Origin: Streptomyces sp. NBC_00224
GTDB taxonomy: Bacteria; Actinomycetota; Actinomycetes; Streptomycetales; Streptomycetaceae
Assembly (NCBI RefSeq): GCF_041435195.1
Contig: NZ_CP108106.1
Coordinates: 3,534,001-3,598,000 of the forward strand
Direction of reading: 5' to 3'
Length of the DNA stretch: 64,000 bases
Part shown: positions 54,943-64,000 of the stretch, in pieces
Numbering within the stretch: the stretch's first letter is position 1
Layout: each line of letters begins with the position of its first letter
Made by a program: the position numbers and the translations under genes
Notes under the pieces: generated by a model
The model's database searches: none
Told to the model about the DNA's origin: nothing
What the model saw: the letters and a program-made list of their open reading frames with translations, nothing else

Positions 54943-57900
54943 CTAATATCTCTCTGTTGCATACCCAAGCCTTTCCGCATTCTTGTAGAATCTCTTGTCA
55001 TTCGTGATTATCGATAGCCCCTCCTGTGCTGCCGAGTGCAGAACCGAAGCATCATCGTCAGCAATCATAGGGTTGAAGGATTTGCCCTTCCACATCGCCC
55101 GCAGCCTTCCTTGAAGACCAGCCACACCTTCCGGAGTTGACCCAACGCCCATTCGCCCACCTCGCGCTGCGAGCCAACCGGATATACCCTCCGTTGAATG
55201 CCCGCCTTCAATGAGCTCTCGATGGGCTGTAGGTGAAAGTACTGGCGCCCGTCCAGCCAAGACCGTATCCACTTCTGCCGTCTTAGCGCCAGACAATGCG
55301 TCAGTCACTGCATTCGTATCAACCGCGACCTCGCTGCAATTGTGCACAAGGACCGGCGCGGCTCCCGCCACCACATAGTACGAGTGAATCCCACTCACCG
55401 TCAGGTCATGCGTCCGCTGGCGCTTGTCGAAGTGGCGGACGCCCTCGACCGTCGCCGTACTGCCGTCCGCCTCGCGGAGGGTCATGCCGGGCTTGAGGTC
55501 GCCGGCGTCGATCCAGGCGTTCGCGGACTTGACCCAGAACGGGTGCGTCGTGGTGGCGATCAAGGCCGCCGCGCCGCCGCTCTTCGCCTTGATGGTCAGA
55601 TCGACGAAGTGCTTGTCGTCCTCGGTGACGATGGTTCCGACGACCTCGCGGGTCGTCGTCCTGCCGGTCGCCGGATCCGTGGCGACCACCTTGTCGCCGA
55701 GGGCGACCTTGTCGATCGACTTCGTAATTCCGTTTACCAGGAGGACCTTGGTGCCCGGCAGGAAGCTGTGACAGACGGTGGGGTCATCCTTCTTCACCTT
55801 GCTGATCGCGGCTTTCGCCTTGGCTCGGGCAGCGGCCAGCCCGTCCTTCGCCTTGGCCAGGGCCTTGGAGGACTTCGCCACGTCCTTTACACCGCCGACA
55901 AGGTCAGCGATAAGCCCTGCAACCTTCTTGACGAGCCTTACACCCTTGGCCCATTTCCATGGCGCTCCATACTTCGCCAGGATTTTTCCAGCAAGCCCAC
56001 CAGCGAAGCTTCCAGCGACGTTAAGCAACGTCTCGCCACAGGCCCCGAGGTCTCCACTGGAGAAGCAGTCGAGCGCGGCATCGACACCGATCAGATCACG
56101 GACAATCTTGATCAGGACCTTGGCGACATGCCTGACGCGCTGCTTCGTGTCACTCAGGTTCTGTTCGGCCTGCTTGACGTCTTCCTGAGCCTTCTTCGTC
56201 TCCCCTGTTTCTCCGGTCTTGCAGGTGTAACAGATCTTCCCGCCGCAACTCCCCCCGTAGTCGGGCACCCCGGGAGCACAAGGAGCCAACCCCGTCGGGT
56301 CGGAGAGCGTGACCGGACTGTTGTTGGCGTACGCGTAGCCGTTGATCTGTTGCGGACTCGTGTAGTCGATGACCGGGTCGACCGAGATGAACTTGCCCAG
56401 GCTGGAGTCGTATTCACGAGCGCCCAGATGCGTCAGACCCGTGGACTCGTCGATCGTGCCGCCGACGAAGCCCTTTTCCCCGGGCCAAGTGCCCGTCGCT
56501 TCGCCGCGAGTTCCGCCGTATGGGTCGAAGCGGCGTTGCGTGACCGCGCCCGTCGTCGGATTGATGGCGAGCTCGCTGGTGCCGTGGTGATCGGCGGCGA
56601 GGAACGTCAGTTCGTTGTTGTTCTGCCGGACCGCGACCGTCTGACCGGCGTAGGAGTAGTAGCGCGTGGCCTCGACCGTGCTGCTGTTCTTCGGGAGTTT
56701 GAGCTCCATGCCGGGGAGGTAGACCGTGGTCGCGTTGGCGTCCCGCCTCAGGACCCGATCACCCGAGGCGTCGTAGATGTAGCCGGTCGCTTTCCCGTCC
56801 GCCTCGGTCGTCTTGGCCAGGTCACCGCTCGCGTCCCAGGTCAGGGTCTGTGTATTGCCGCCGATCGTGCGCGTCGTGGTGTTCCCGGAAGCGTCGTACG
56901 CGAAGGTCGACTGACGGTCGCCCGTCGGGGTCTTGTCGACCACCTTGGTCACGGCATGCGGACCGGCTGTCCCCTCGCCATAGGTGAAGGTGCGGGTCAC
57001 GTCCTTCGACGCGTCGCGGCCGACGTCGTGCGTGACGTCCTTCGTACGGTTTCCGATCGCGTCGGTCTCGTACGACTTCCAGTACGGGGCTGGGCCGCCC
57101 AGGGCCTTCTCCCCGGCGGCCGCCGCGCATGCGCTGGGAGTACCGGCCGTGAGCTGGCTGCCCGCGGTACCCGCCCCGGCCGCCTCGGCAGCGGTCGCGG
57201 CAGGCGTCCAGGCCTCGGCCAGCCGCTGCCCCGCGTCATAGCCGAAGCACTGCACGTCGGGAGAGCCACCGGACGTGTCCGAGATGGCCAGGACGTTCCC
57301 GGCCTGGTCGTAGGAGTAGCTGGAGTCCTTGACTGCTCCGGTGACGCCGACGACGTCCACCGTCGACCGTGTCAGACGGTCCGTGCCCTTCTCGTAGGTG
57401 AGGCTCTGCTGGATCTTCTTGCCGCTGCCGGTGTAGAGGTGCAACGCCTTGAGCTGGCTGGTGGCCGTGTACTGGGTGTCGCTGACATAGGACGTCTTGC
57501 CCGTCATGCTGATCGGGCGCTGCAGATCGTCATAGCCGTACGCGATGGCTTCTCCGCCGAGCCCGCCCGCCGCCGGCACGCCCTGGCCACTGACAGTGCC
57601 GTCCGGGTTGTAGGACGTGGTGAATGTGTACGTGCCCGCCAAAGCGCCCTCGGAGGCGGGCACCGTGTACGCGGTCTTCTTCACCCGGTACAGGGCGTCC
57701 ATGTCCTGGGTGATGGAGGCGAAGTAGTCCGTGGCGCTGGTGTAGCGCAACGAGGCCCAGGCGTAGCCGAGCCATCCCGCTTTGTCGTACCGCGTCTCGG
57801 TCAGCTTGGTGCCGGTGTCCGGCGCACCCTCCCACGTGGTGACCGGGCGGCCCAGCTTGTCGTAGGCGGTGGAGGTCGTCTTGCCACGGCCGTCCGTCGC

Positions 57901-60900
57901 GGAGACCGGTCGGTCGACAGCGTCGTAGACCGTGGTCGAGGTGCCCGAGTCCGGGTCGATGTTCTTGGTCTTGCGGCCCAGCTGGTCGTACTCGTATCTC
58001 CAGATGTTGCCCTGGGCGTCTGTGACGGACTCCATCAGGCCGCCGGGCGTGTACGTGTACTTCGTCGAGTCGTACTGCGCGCCGGGCCCGGAGGGCTGGG
58101 GCGAGGCGCTGTGATAGTGCCTCAGCTCTGACACTCGCCCCGCAGCATCGGTGAGCGATGTGGTCGGCATCTGACCTGTGGGCGGGTCGACGTGGGTGCG
58201 GTCGCCCTCATAGACCGTCGTCGTTCGCCACTGCTCAACGCCCGCCATCTGGAAGATCGACGCAGTGGTGCGGCCCAGGCCGTCGTACTCATTGACGGTC
58301 TGCCCGCCGACTTCACCATTGGCCACGGTCAGCAGGTCTTCGGAAGGCGCGTTGGCCGCGTTGTAAGTGGCGTTGGTCTTCTTGACCTTGCCGGTGCCGT
58401 CATAGAAGACATCGGCGACCATCCGACTGCCGTTCGGGCCCTCGGTCTGCTTCTGGCGCGCGCGCAGCAGGCTGTCGTAGAGCTGGTACTCGACTCCGTA
58501 GCCGCCAGTGGTCTCGATCTTCTCGGTCTTGACGACGACAGACTTGTCCTTGCGGACGTTGTACGCGTACTTGATGCTCGGGCTCTGCGTCTTCCTGCGG
58601 TCGGCCAGCCAGACCGCGGTCAGCCGCCCCAGTGCGTCGTAGGCGAGGTCGGTGCGCCTGCCGTTGGGGTCGGTCTGGCCGGTAGAGGATCCCCACGCCG
58701 GGGCGTAGTCCGTGGTCGTGACGTGCCCCAGAGCATTGGTGACCTTGGTCTGGGAGATCAGCCCGTTGACGTCCGTATACGCAGTACTGGTCTCCGCACC
58801 TGCGGCGTCCTTCTGCGAAGTGGGGCGGCCGAACTTGTCGTAGGTCGTGGTGCCCGTCACCTGATAGGTGCCGGTTTTGCCGTCGTGAGAGGCGAGGCGC
58901 TCCGTCGTAGTGGCATCCCCGGTGACCGGGGCCGCGCCGAAGCCGGCGCCGTCGTACGAGGTCCTCTCGTCGGCAAGCACCTGCGTCCTGCGATCCGGGA
59001 CGGTCAGACAGCTGACGGACACGGTCTCGCTGCGGGACGGGAGCTCAAGGATGTTCAGCTTGGGATTGTCCGCGTACCAGAGCCGCGTGCAGGTGTTGTC
59101 CTCGTCTCTTGTGACATCGCCGAGGTCTTCTGTCCCCTGCAGACGGACGGCACCGTGGTCGACATCGAAGAACGAGCGCGACTTGGTGGTGCGCCACGTA
59201 CCGTCGGCCAGTGCCGTATAGCCCCGCGAGACTTCCGGCTTGACCACTGTGGCCTTGCTCGTCTTCCACGCCCGCGTCTGGGTGGCCGTGTCGTACTTCC
59301 ACGGCTCCAAGATGCTCTTGGAGACGACCTTCCCGGCATCGAAGGCCTGAGTCTCGACCTCGAAGCCGGTGAACTCCTTCTCGCCGGTGTACTCGGTGCC
59401 CGTGGAGTCCGTGACCCTCTCCGTGCGCGTACCGCCACCAGGGAGCTTGTCGCCGTTCAGACCCTGCAAGTACGTGTAGTCGACACGGGTACGCATGGTC
59501 TGACGGTTACCGCTGGTGACGGACACCTTGCCGTATCCCTGCCACTGCCCCCAGGTCAGGAACTTCTCGTCGGCCAGGCCGTCCGGCTCCGCGTGCCGCC
59601 ATCCCGCGTCGCCCTGATAGTCGTAGCGAGTCAGCAGGTCCTCACCGCCGCCGGTACGGTCCGTCTCCTCGACCTCGGCAACGACGTACTTGTGGAACCA
59701 GTCCGTGCGCGGCTCGATGGTGCCGGGCGGTGCCCAGACCACGGGGAAGCAGCGCTTGGTGGACTCGCCGGGCTTGGGCAGCGCGGTGGCGGTGCACTGG
59801 GCGGGCGCGTAGGTGATGTCCAGTTGGGCGCCCGTCTCACTCAGGACGGTCGCGAGCCGGAACCTGTTGATCGCGTCGATGTTGTCCGTGTCGCTGTCCA
59901 CCCGGTTCCGCAGGTGGACGCCTTGCAGGTCCACCGAGGGCAGGGGCACCGACTCGCCACCCTGGCCGTTGAAGTCGGCACGGCCCTCGTGGTCGATCCG
60001 GGAGAGCCAGAGCGTCTTCGTGTCGTCGCCGTTGTCGGTGAAGATGTGGGTGAACTTCCACGCCTCGACGTCGTTGTAGTCGCTCACCCCGGAGCCCGTG
60101 CTCATCTGGGTGGTGACACCGGTCAGCCGCTTCGTCGTCCAGAAGGTCTGGGACGACTGTCCGACGGTGCACTTGGTGCCCGCCTTGCAGTAGCGGTCGA
60201 CGGGGGTGTCGGGCCAGCGGGCGGCGTTGGCGACGGTGAACTTGGACTCGGCGCAGTCGAAGGAGGCATCGGCGAGGCAGCGCTCGGCGGTGTTGAAGAC
60301 CACACGGGCCGGGGCCTTGGCGGTGTAGACCGCGCCGTCGCGCTGACCGTAGTCGATGCGCTTGAGGTAGCCGCCCCGGTCGTACTCGGTTCCGTTGACG
60401 TCCGTCTTGGCGTTGAGGGCGTAGCTGTTCTTCTCGGCGCCGTAGAAGTAGGACATCACGTTGCCGTGGGTGTCCTTGACGTAGTCGAGGTTCCAGCGCC
60501 ATGCCTGCTTGCAGTGGGCGTTGGCGAAGGTGGCGTTGTAGCAGGGCTCGCCCGCGTTGTTGCCGAAGACCGGGGTCGACCAAGTCGAGTCCGTCGTCGG
60601 GTCGGGGTCGACCGTCCCACTGGTCGCCGGGTTGTCCGAGCGCCAGCCGGGAAGCTTGTTCAGGCCGAAGTAGTACTCGGTGCCGTCGGTGGTCGTCAGC
60701 TTCCAGTACTCGCCGTCGTTGTCCCCGTTGCCGGCCCCCGTCAGCTTGGCGATCTTGGAGCCGTTCTCCGAGGTGAGGTGCCACTCCTTGGTCGTGTCGT
60801 CCTGGATGAGCTCACCGGACATCCCGTTGAGCATGATCGTGGCGTTGTCGAAGGCCCAGCACTGCTCCGCCGAGGTCTTCTGACCGTCCTCGGAGCAGGG

Positions 60901-61932
60901 CTTGTACGAGCGCTCGATGTATCCGGGCTCGTAGCTGAAGCCCTCGCCCACCCAGGAGCCCTGGTTGTTGGTGGCGGCCGTGCGGCCGTCGGCGGACTGC
61001 GACGAATAGCCCAGCCCGACGGTCGGCGTGAGTCCGCCCGGCGTCGGGATCATCCGCAGGGGATAGTCCCAGGAGAACCCGCCGGAGGAGTTCGCCACCG
61101 ACCAACTCGCGGACGGGGCCAGGCTGGTGGCCTTGTAGTCGCCCTTCGAGGAGGAGTCGCCCGCGGCTACCGCGAAGACCGCGCCCACGCCAGCGCTGGC
61201 GGGCGCCGCCGGCACTTGCCCGGTGATGGTGTGCGTCGCCGGGTCGTTGCGGAAGGGGATGCGCTCGGGAGGGCTCTTGCAGTCCGCCGTACCGGGCGCT
61301 TCGGCCACGGCACAAGCGGGCAGCTTCAGGAGCTGAAGGCGGGACCCGTAGGCGCCACCGGCGCCGTCGGCGAACGACGCGTAGTCCAGCGAGAGTTCGA
61401 CGGATGCCGGCGCAGCGCCGTCGTCCGCCCGCCGCACGGTCAACAGCGCGGCGCTCCCCCACTTCTCGGCCGCCGTGCGCCCGAGCGAGGCCACAGTGAC
61501 CTTCGACGGCACCGAACCCGACGCCGCGCCTCGCGGAGCCTTGCCCGGGGCGACGGTCACCGGTATCCCGCCGACCCTCTTCTTGACCACCGGGGCAGCG
61601 GGGGCAGCCGGGCTCGCCGACAGCTGACGGGATGTGAAGGCGGAGGCGTACGACAGCGGGAGCTCCACGCTTCCCGGCTGCGGCCAGGTCACGGGGTCCA
61701 GGGTCTTCGCCGCCGCCCGTGCCGTCCGGTCGGCGGGTCTGGGCTTGGACTTGGCGTTCTTTCCCTTCACCGGGTCGGGGTTTCCCGCTATTCCCGGTAA
61801 CCGGGCATCGGCGCCGACGGCGGGTACGGCCTGGGCATTGCTCGCCGACATGACGAGCGCCAGGCCGAGGATGACGCCGCCGACGGCGCTTCGAGGCATA
61901 CGGGAGGCCAGTAAGCGGCCACGGAAGAACAT
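54943..61932 (-). CDS. RHS/YD-repeat secreted polymorphic toxin with HINT and PIN-like tip
   Basis: About 2329 residues. The signal peptide is in the first 40 residues (VILGLALVMSASNAQA). A beta-rich N-terminal region with SpvB/TcdB-like sequence follows (SLDYASF, GLGYSSQSADGRT). A long series of YD/RHS repeats (YDALGRLTAV, YDQLGRKTKN, YDASGDRVLRR) leads to the RHS core end motif LGAREYDSSLGKFISVDP...NPVTLSDPTGL-like segment. A pretoxin stretch, a HINT domain (about 2054-2199; starts CHSFLPGTKVLL, ends VLVHNC) and a 130-residue PIN-like tip (VDTNAV, IADDDASVLH, IITNDKRF) complete it. The ATG at 61932 gives a proper signal peptide with GGAG upstream; an in-frame GTG at 62010 is possible. Confidence 0.9.
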   Translation of the reverse strand: MFFRGRLLASRMPRSAVGGVILGLALVMSASNAQAVPAVGADARLPGIAGNPDPVKGKNAKSKPRPADRTARAAAKTLDPVTWPQPGSVELPLSYASAFTSRQLSASPAAPAAPVVKKRVGGIPVTVAPGKAPRGAASGSVPSKVTVASLGRTAAEKWGSAALLTVRRADDGAAPASVELSLDYASFADGAGGAYGSRLQLLKLPACAVAEAPGTADCKSPPERIPFRNDPATHTITGQVPAAPASAGVGAVFAVAAGDSSSKGDYKATSLAPSASWSVANSSGGFSWDYPLRMIPTPGGLTPTVGLGYSSQSADGRTAATNNQGSWVGEGFSYEPGYIERSYKPCSEDGQKTSAEQCWAFDNATIMLNGMSGELIQDDTTKEWHLTSENGSKIAKLTGAGNGDNDGEYWKLTTTDGTEYYFGLNKLPGWRSDNPATSGTVDPDPTTDSTWSTPVFGNNAGEPCYNATFANAHCKQAWRWNLDYVKDTHGNVMSYFYGAEKNSYALNAKTDVNGTEYDRGGYLKRIDYGQRDGAVYTAKAPARVVFNTAERCLADASFDCAESKFTVANAARWPDTPVDRYCKAGTKCTVGQSSQTFWTTKRLTGVTTQMSTGSGVSDYNDVEAWKFTHIFTDNGDDTKTLWLSRIDHEGRADFNGQGGESVPLPSVDLQGVHLRNRVDSDTDNIDAINRFRLATVLSETGAQLDITYAPAQCTATALPKPGESTKRCFPVVWAPPGTIEPRTDWFHKYVVAEVEETDRTGGGEDLLTRYDYQGDAGWRHAEPDGLADEKFLTWGQWQGYGKVSVTSGNRQTMRTRVDYTYLQGLNGDKLPGGGTRTERVTDSTGTEYTGEKEFTGFEVETQAFDAGKVVSKSILEPWKYDTATQTRAWKTSKATVVKPEVSRGYTALADGTWRTTKSRSFFDVDHGAVRLQGTEDLGDVTRDEDNTCTRLWYADNPKLNILELPSRSETVSVSCLTVPDRRTQVLADERTSYDGAGFGAAPVTGDATTTERLASHDGKTGTYQVTGTTTYDKFGRPTSQKDAAGAETSTAYTDVNGLISQTKVTNALGHVTTTDYAPAWGSSTGQTDPNGRRTDLAYDALGRLTAVWLADRRKTQSPSIKYAYNVRKDKSVVVKTEKIETTGGYGVEYQLYDSLLRARQKQTEGPNGSRMVADVFYDGTGKVKKTNATYNAANAPSEDLLTVANGEVGGQTVNEYDGLGRTTASIFQMAGVEQWRTTTVYEGDRTHVDPPTGQMPTTSLTDAAGRVSELRHYHSASPQPSGPGAQYDSTKYTYTPGGLMESVTDAQGNIWRYEYDQLGRKTKNIDPDSGTSTTVYDAVDRPVSATDGRGKTTSTAYDKLGRPVTTWEGAPDTGTKLTETRYDKAGWLGYAWASLRYTSATDYFASITQDMDALYRVKKTAYTVPASEGALAGTYTFTTSYNPDGTVSGQGVPAAGGLGGEAIAYGYDDLQRPISMTGKTSYVSDTQYTATSQLKALHLYTGSGKKIQQSLTYEKGTDRLTRSTVDVVGVTGAVKDSSYSYDQAGNVLAISDTSGGSPDVQCFGYDAGQRLAEAWTPAATAAEAAGAGTAGSQLTAGTPSACAAAAGEKALGGPAPYWKSYETDAIGNRTKDVTHDVGRDASKDVTRTFTYGEGTAGPHAVTKVVDKTPTGDRQSTFAYDASGNTTTRTIGGNTQTLTWDASGDLAKTTEADGKATGYIYDASGDRVLRRDANATTVYLPGMELKLPKNSSTVEATRYYSYAGQTVAVRQNNNELTFLAADHHGTSELAINPTTGAVTQRRFDPYGGTRGEATGTWPGEKGFVGGTIDESTGLTHLGAREYDSSLGKFISVDPVIDYTSPQQINGYAYANNSPVTLSDPTGLAPCAPGVPDYGGSCGGKICYTCKTGETGETKKAQEDVKQAEQNLSDTKQRVRHVAKVLIKIVRDLIGVDAALDCFSSGDLGACGETLLNVAGSFAGGLAGKILAKYGAPWKWAKGVRLVKKVAGLIADLVGGVKDVAKSSKALAKAKDGLAAARAKAKAAISKVKKDDPTVCHSFLPGTKVLLVNGITKSIDKVALGDKVVATDPATGRTTTREVVGTIVTEDDKHFVDLTIKAKSGGAAALIATTTHPFWVKSANAWIDAGDLKPGMTLREADGSTATVEGVRHFDKRQRTHDLTVSGIHSYYVVAGAAPVLVHNCSEVAVDTNAVTDALSGAKTAEVDTVLAGRAPVLSPTAHRELIEGGHSTEGISGWLAARGGRMGVGSTPEGVAGLQGRLRAMWKGKSFNPMIADDDASVLHSAAQEGLSIITNDKRFYKNAERLGYATERY

Positions 61933-62032
61933 CAGGCAACTCCGCAGGGCAAGTTCGGGGGCGAGGAGAGGACGGCGGGCCGGGTGGGTGGCCGGGTGGG
62001 TGCGCTTCACCCGCCCGGCCGCTGCACCCGCG

Positions 62033-64000
62033 CTAGAGGTCGACGTCCTCCGAAGGCACGTTCATCCGGGCGACTGTCACGGGGTCCGCGACTCCGACGT
62101 AGACGCGTACGTCGTCGACGGCCCCGGCGAGGTATCCGCTGCCACCGCCCAGAGCGGAGCGACCGACCTGCAGGCCACCTCCGGACAGCCAGGTGGTGTG
62201 GTCGTAGCCCCTCGCCGTCTCCCGGAGGCTGCCGTTCACATACAGGCGCACCTCGTGGGTGAGGGAGTCGAACGTCACCGCCAAGTGCTGGCCGCCGATG
62301 TCCGTCGTGGGCAACTGCTGGTCGTCGGTGACCGTGGTCACCTTGGGTGTGCTGTTGTCGGCGTCCGTCAACGCCAGTTCCCACTGGCCGGAGGCCGCCT
62401 GGTAGCGGACGGCCACTCGGTCGGCGTTCTGTCCGGGCAGCGACAGCACGGTCTGGGTCTTGTCCGGATCGAGCGTGGTCAGCCTGACCCGCGCCGCGAC
62501 GGTGTAGCTGTCCGCCCCGGTGACCACGGCACTCGCCGTGGATGCCCAGGAACCGGTCCCGTCCAGCGTCAGATGACCCTTGCCCGCGAGTGCCGCCTCG
62601 TCGAACTCGGTGGCCGGGTTGTAGATCGCTGCCCCACCGTGCAACGTCAGCGGCTGACCATCCGTCTGCACGTTGGCGGAGACGCCGCCCGACACGCTCT
62701 CCAGCGGCCAGTACGCCTTGCGCTGCGGCTTGATCGTCTCCATTTCGGCGACCTGGGCGTCGGGCAGAACCCGGTCGAAGACCCGTACCTCCGTCATGTC
62801 TCCCTGGAACTGGTTGCGGTAGCCGCTCTTCGTCTGCACCCGGCCGATCTGCAGGCTGCGCCGGGACGACCAAGTGGTGTAGCGGCGTGCGGTACCGGCC
62901 CTCACGTCGTTGACGTAGATCCGCAGCTCGGGCCCGGCGGCGGCGTTGGCGTCGAACACTCCGGTGAGCAACACCCACTGATCCGCCTTGACCTCGATGT
63001 TCGAGGCGACGGCCTGCCAGTTGCTCATCGCCTGGACGTCCAGGTCGGGTGTGGAGAAGACCCACCTCTTCAGGGTGGCGTCATAGCCGAGGACGAATCC
63101 GGGTTCGCCCGTGCTGTCCTGGCTGATCACTGCCATGTCCCGGTCCAGCGTGGCCGGCTTCACCCAGGCACTGGCGGTGAAGCTCTGCCCGGTGTCGGTG
63201 ATGGTGCCCCAGGAGTCCACGTAGGCGTCGGTCGTGCCGTTGAAGCGCGCCGCCCGGTCGGCCGGACCGCCGGGCCCCGGCACACCGAAGGTGACGCCTG
63301 TCCCGACGGCGCCGGGATGGCGCCCGGTCTCGTCCATGGCTGCGGTGGTCCCCTCCGCGTCGTCCAGGTTCCACTGGCCGACGGCCTGCTTGCCGTCGGT
63401 GACGAGGAATTCGTAACGCGCGGGGACCAGATTGGAGTTGTTGGCCCCGTCGTATGCCTCGACCGTCACTCCGTGGCGCCCCGCCCAAGTGGGCGTCCAC
63501 GTCACCGTCACGGGGGCACCGCCCGAGGTCGCCTTCTTCACGGTCGCCTCGTCGTCGAAGGTGTAGCGGTACTCCTTCACGTCCTTGTCCGCCGCGGTGA
63601 AGGTGAAGCGGCCCACCGTCCCCACGCCGTGGTGCCACATCGGATCGTCCGGATATTCAACGGAGTTGACCGCAGGCGGTTTGGGTCGCGTGGCGTCCCA
63701 GATGAACTCACAGCGCGACGGGCTCCACGGCCCCCAGGCGTCTCCGTCGTACGCGCGCGCCTCCCAGGAGATCACCGAGTTCTGCTGGATCTGCGGCGTC
63801 GTCGCCGTGCGCTGGGTCACCTGATGGGAGAAGGTCGTTCCCGGGTTGGGCGACTTGTAGCCGGTGTCCGCCGTGTAGTTCTGCGCCTTGCCGCTCTTGT
63901 CCGTGTACCAGACCCGGAACTGCACCTTGACCTGATCGGCCTGGGAGGACGAGTTGTCGGCGTCGCGGGCCTCCGCGCGCAGAAGCGGCAGCACGTCCAC
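62033..64000 (-). CDS. LamG-domain secreted protein (5' part beyond window)
   Basis: At least 655 residues; the N-terminus lies beyond the right edge. There are Ig-like segments at the start (VQFRVWYTDKSGKAQNYTADTG) and two LamG-like jellyroll modules, each with the shared pattern of [S/D]-[F/S]T[A/V][S/A]A[W/R]V---L-...Q-[I/V]GR (SFTASAWVKPATLDRD, SLQIGRVQTKSG; SYTVAARVRLTTLDPD, GLQVGRSALGGGSG). It ends 22 bp (to the GTG at 62010) or 100 bp (to the ATG at 61932) before the RHS gene, on the same strand. LamG/RHS gene pairs are common in Streptomyces, so this protein may act with the RHS protein at the cell surface. Confidence 0.85.
   Translation of the reverse strand: MDVLPLLRAEARDADNSSSQADQVKVQFRVWYTDKSGKAQNYTADTGYKSPNPGTTFSHQVTQRTATTPQIQQNSVISWEARAYDGDAWGPWSPSRCEFIWDATRPKPPAVNSVEYPDDPMWHHGVGTVGRFTFTAADKDVKEYRYTFDDEATVKKATSGGAPVTVTWTPTWAGRHGVTVEAYDGANNSNLVPARYEFLVTDGKQAVGQWNLDDAEGTTAAMDETGRHPGAVGTGVTFGVPGPGGPADRAARFNGTTDAYVDSWGTITDTGQSFTASAWVKPATLDRDMAVISQDSTGEPGFVLGYDATLKRWVFSTPDLDVQAMSNWQAVASNIEVKADQWVLLTGVFDANAAAGPELRIYVNDVRAGTARRYTTWSSRRSLQIGRVQTKSGYRNQFQGDMTEVRVFDRVLPDAQVAEMETIKPQRKAYWPLESVSGGVSANVQTDGQPLTLHGGAAIYNPATEFDEAALAGKGHLTLDGTGSWASTASAVVTGADSYTVAARVRLTTLDPDKTQTVLSLPGQNADRVAVRYQAASGQWELALTDADNSTPKVTTVTDDQQLPTTDIGGQHLAVTFDSLTHEVRLYVNGSLRETARGYDHTTWLSGGGLQVGRSALGGGSGYLAGAVDDVRVYVGVADPVTVARMNVPSEDVDL

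Noticed and set aside
58192..61800. A 1202-codon open frame on the plus strand across the RHS gene
   Set aside because: It is antisense to strong YD repeats, has no recognisable domain and is the expected by-product of GC-rich codon bias.

Overview
This window looks like a chromosomal segment of a Streptomyces or very close actinomycete. It has very high G+C, many GTG starts preceded by GGAGG-type ribosome sites, a tig-clpP1 arrangement, a WhiJ-type HTH/DUF397 pair, a Nur-boxed iron superoxide dismutase, a mycothiol-type DsbA protein, and extracytoplasmic enzymes with Streptomyces-like signal peptides. Functions below come from reading translations and motifs; no database search was run.

Layout. 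1-2.9 kb: clpP1 (cut by the window edge) and tig, with a ClgR-type box between them, then divergent tRNA-Pro and tRNA-Gly genes. 2.9-7.2 kb: a small membrane protein, an HD-domain protein and a two-gene MacB/FtsX-type ABC exporter. 7.4-12.5 kb: HTH regulator/DUF397 pair, SpoIIE-type phosphatase, Eis-like acetyltransferase, Fpg/Nei glycosylase and rpiB. 12.6-21 kb: three paralogous amino-acid permeases interleaved with a membrane Ser/Thr kinase, an LPXTG surface protein and bioY. 21-30.7 kb: sodF, a DUF4240 protein, a DsbA-like protein, aminopeptidase N, an AbiEi/nuclease-like protein, a secreted serine hydrolase, a flavin-type oxidase, and a VOC protein divergent from a CGNR regulator with a clear operator. 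30.8-39.8 kb: secreted S8 and M28 peptidases, asd, an MFS exporter divergent from a LysR regulator, and DUF1203. 40-46.6 kb: a second aminopeptidase N, a LysR/EamA/EamA gene set facing a MarR regulator across a perfect palindrome. 46.4-54.3 kb: malQ, a large secreted GH84 glucosaminidase, an HNH protein and an MscS channel.

54.5-64 kb is the most notable part: a LamG-domain protein (cut by the window edge), a 2.3-kilo-residue RHS/YD-repeat secreted protein ending in a HINT protease-like domain and a PIN-like nuclease tip, and a small downstream gene that is the natural candidate for the immunity protein. The tip and the small gene are visibly richer in A+T than the RHS body, as expected for a recently exchanged polymorphic-toxin cassette.

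A second theme is a family of GC-rich palindromic intergenic elements, with at least six copies here. Two copies share an identical 52-bp hairpin. One copy lies in frame inside the protein kinase gene and another supplies the last residues and stop codon of a LysR regulator.
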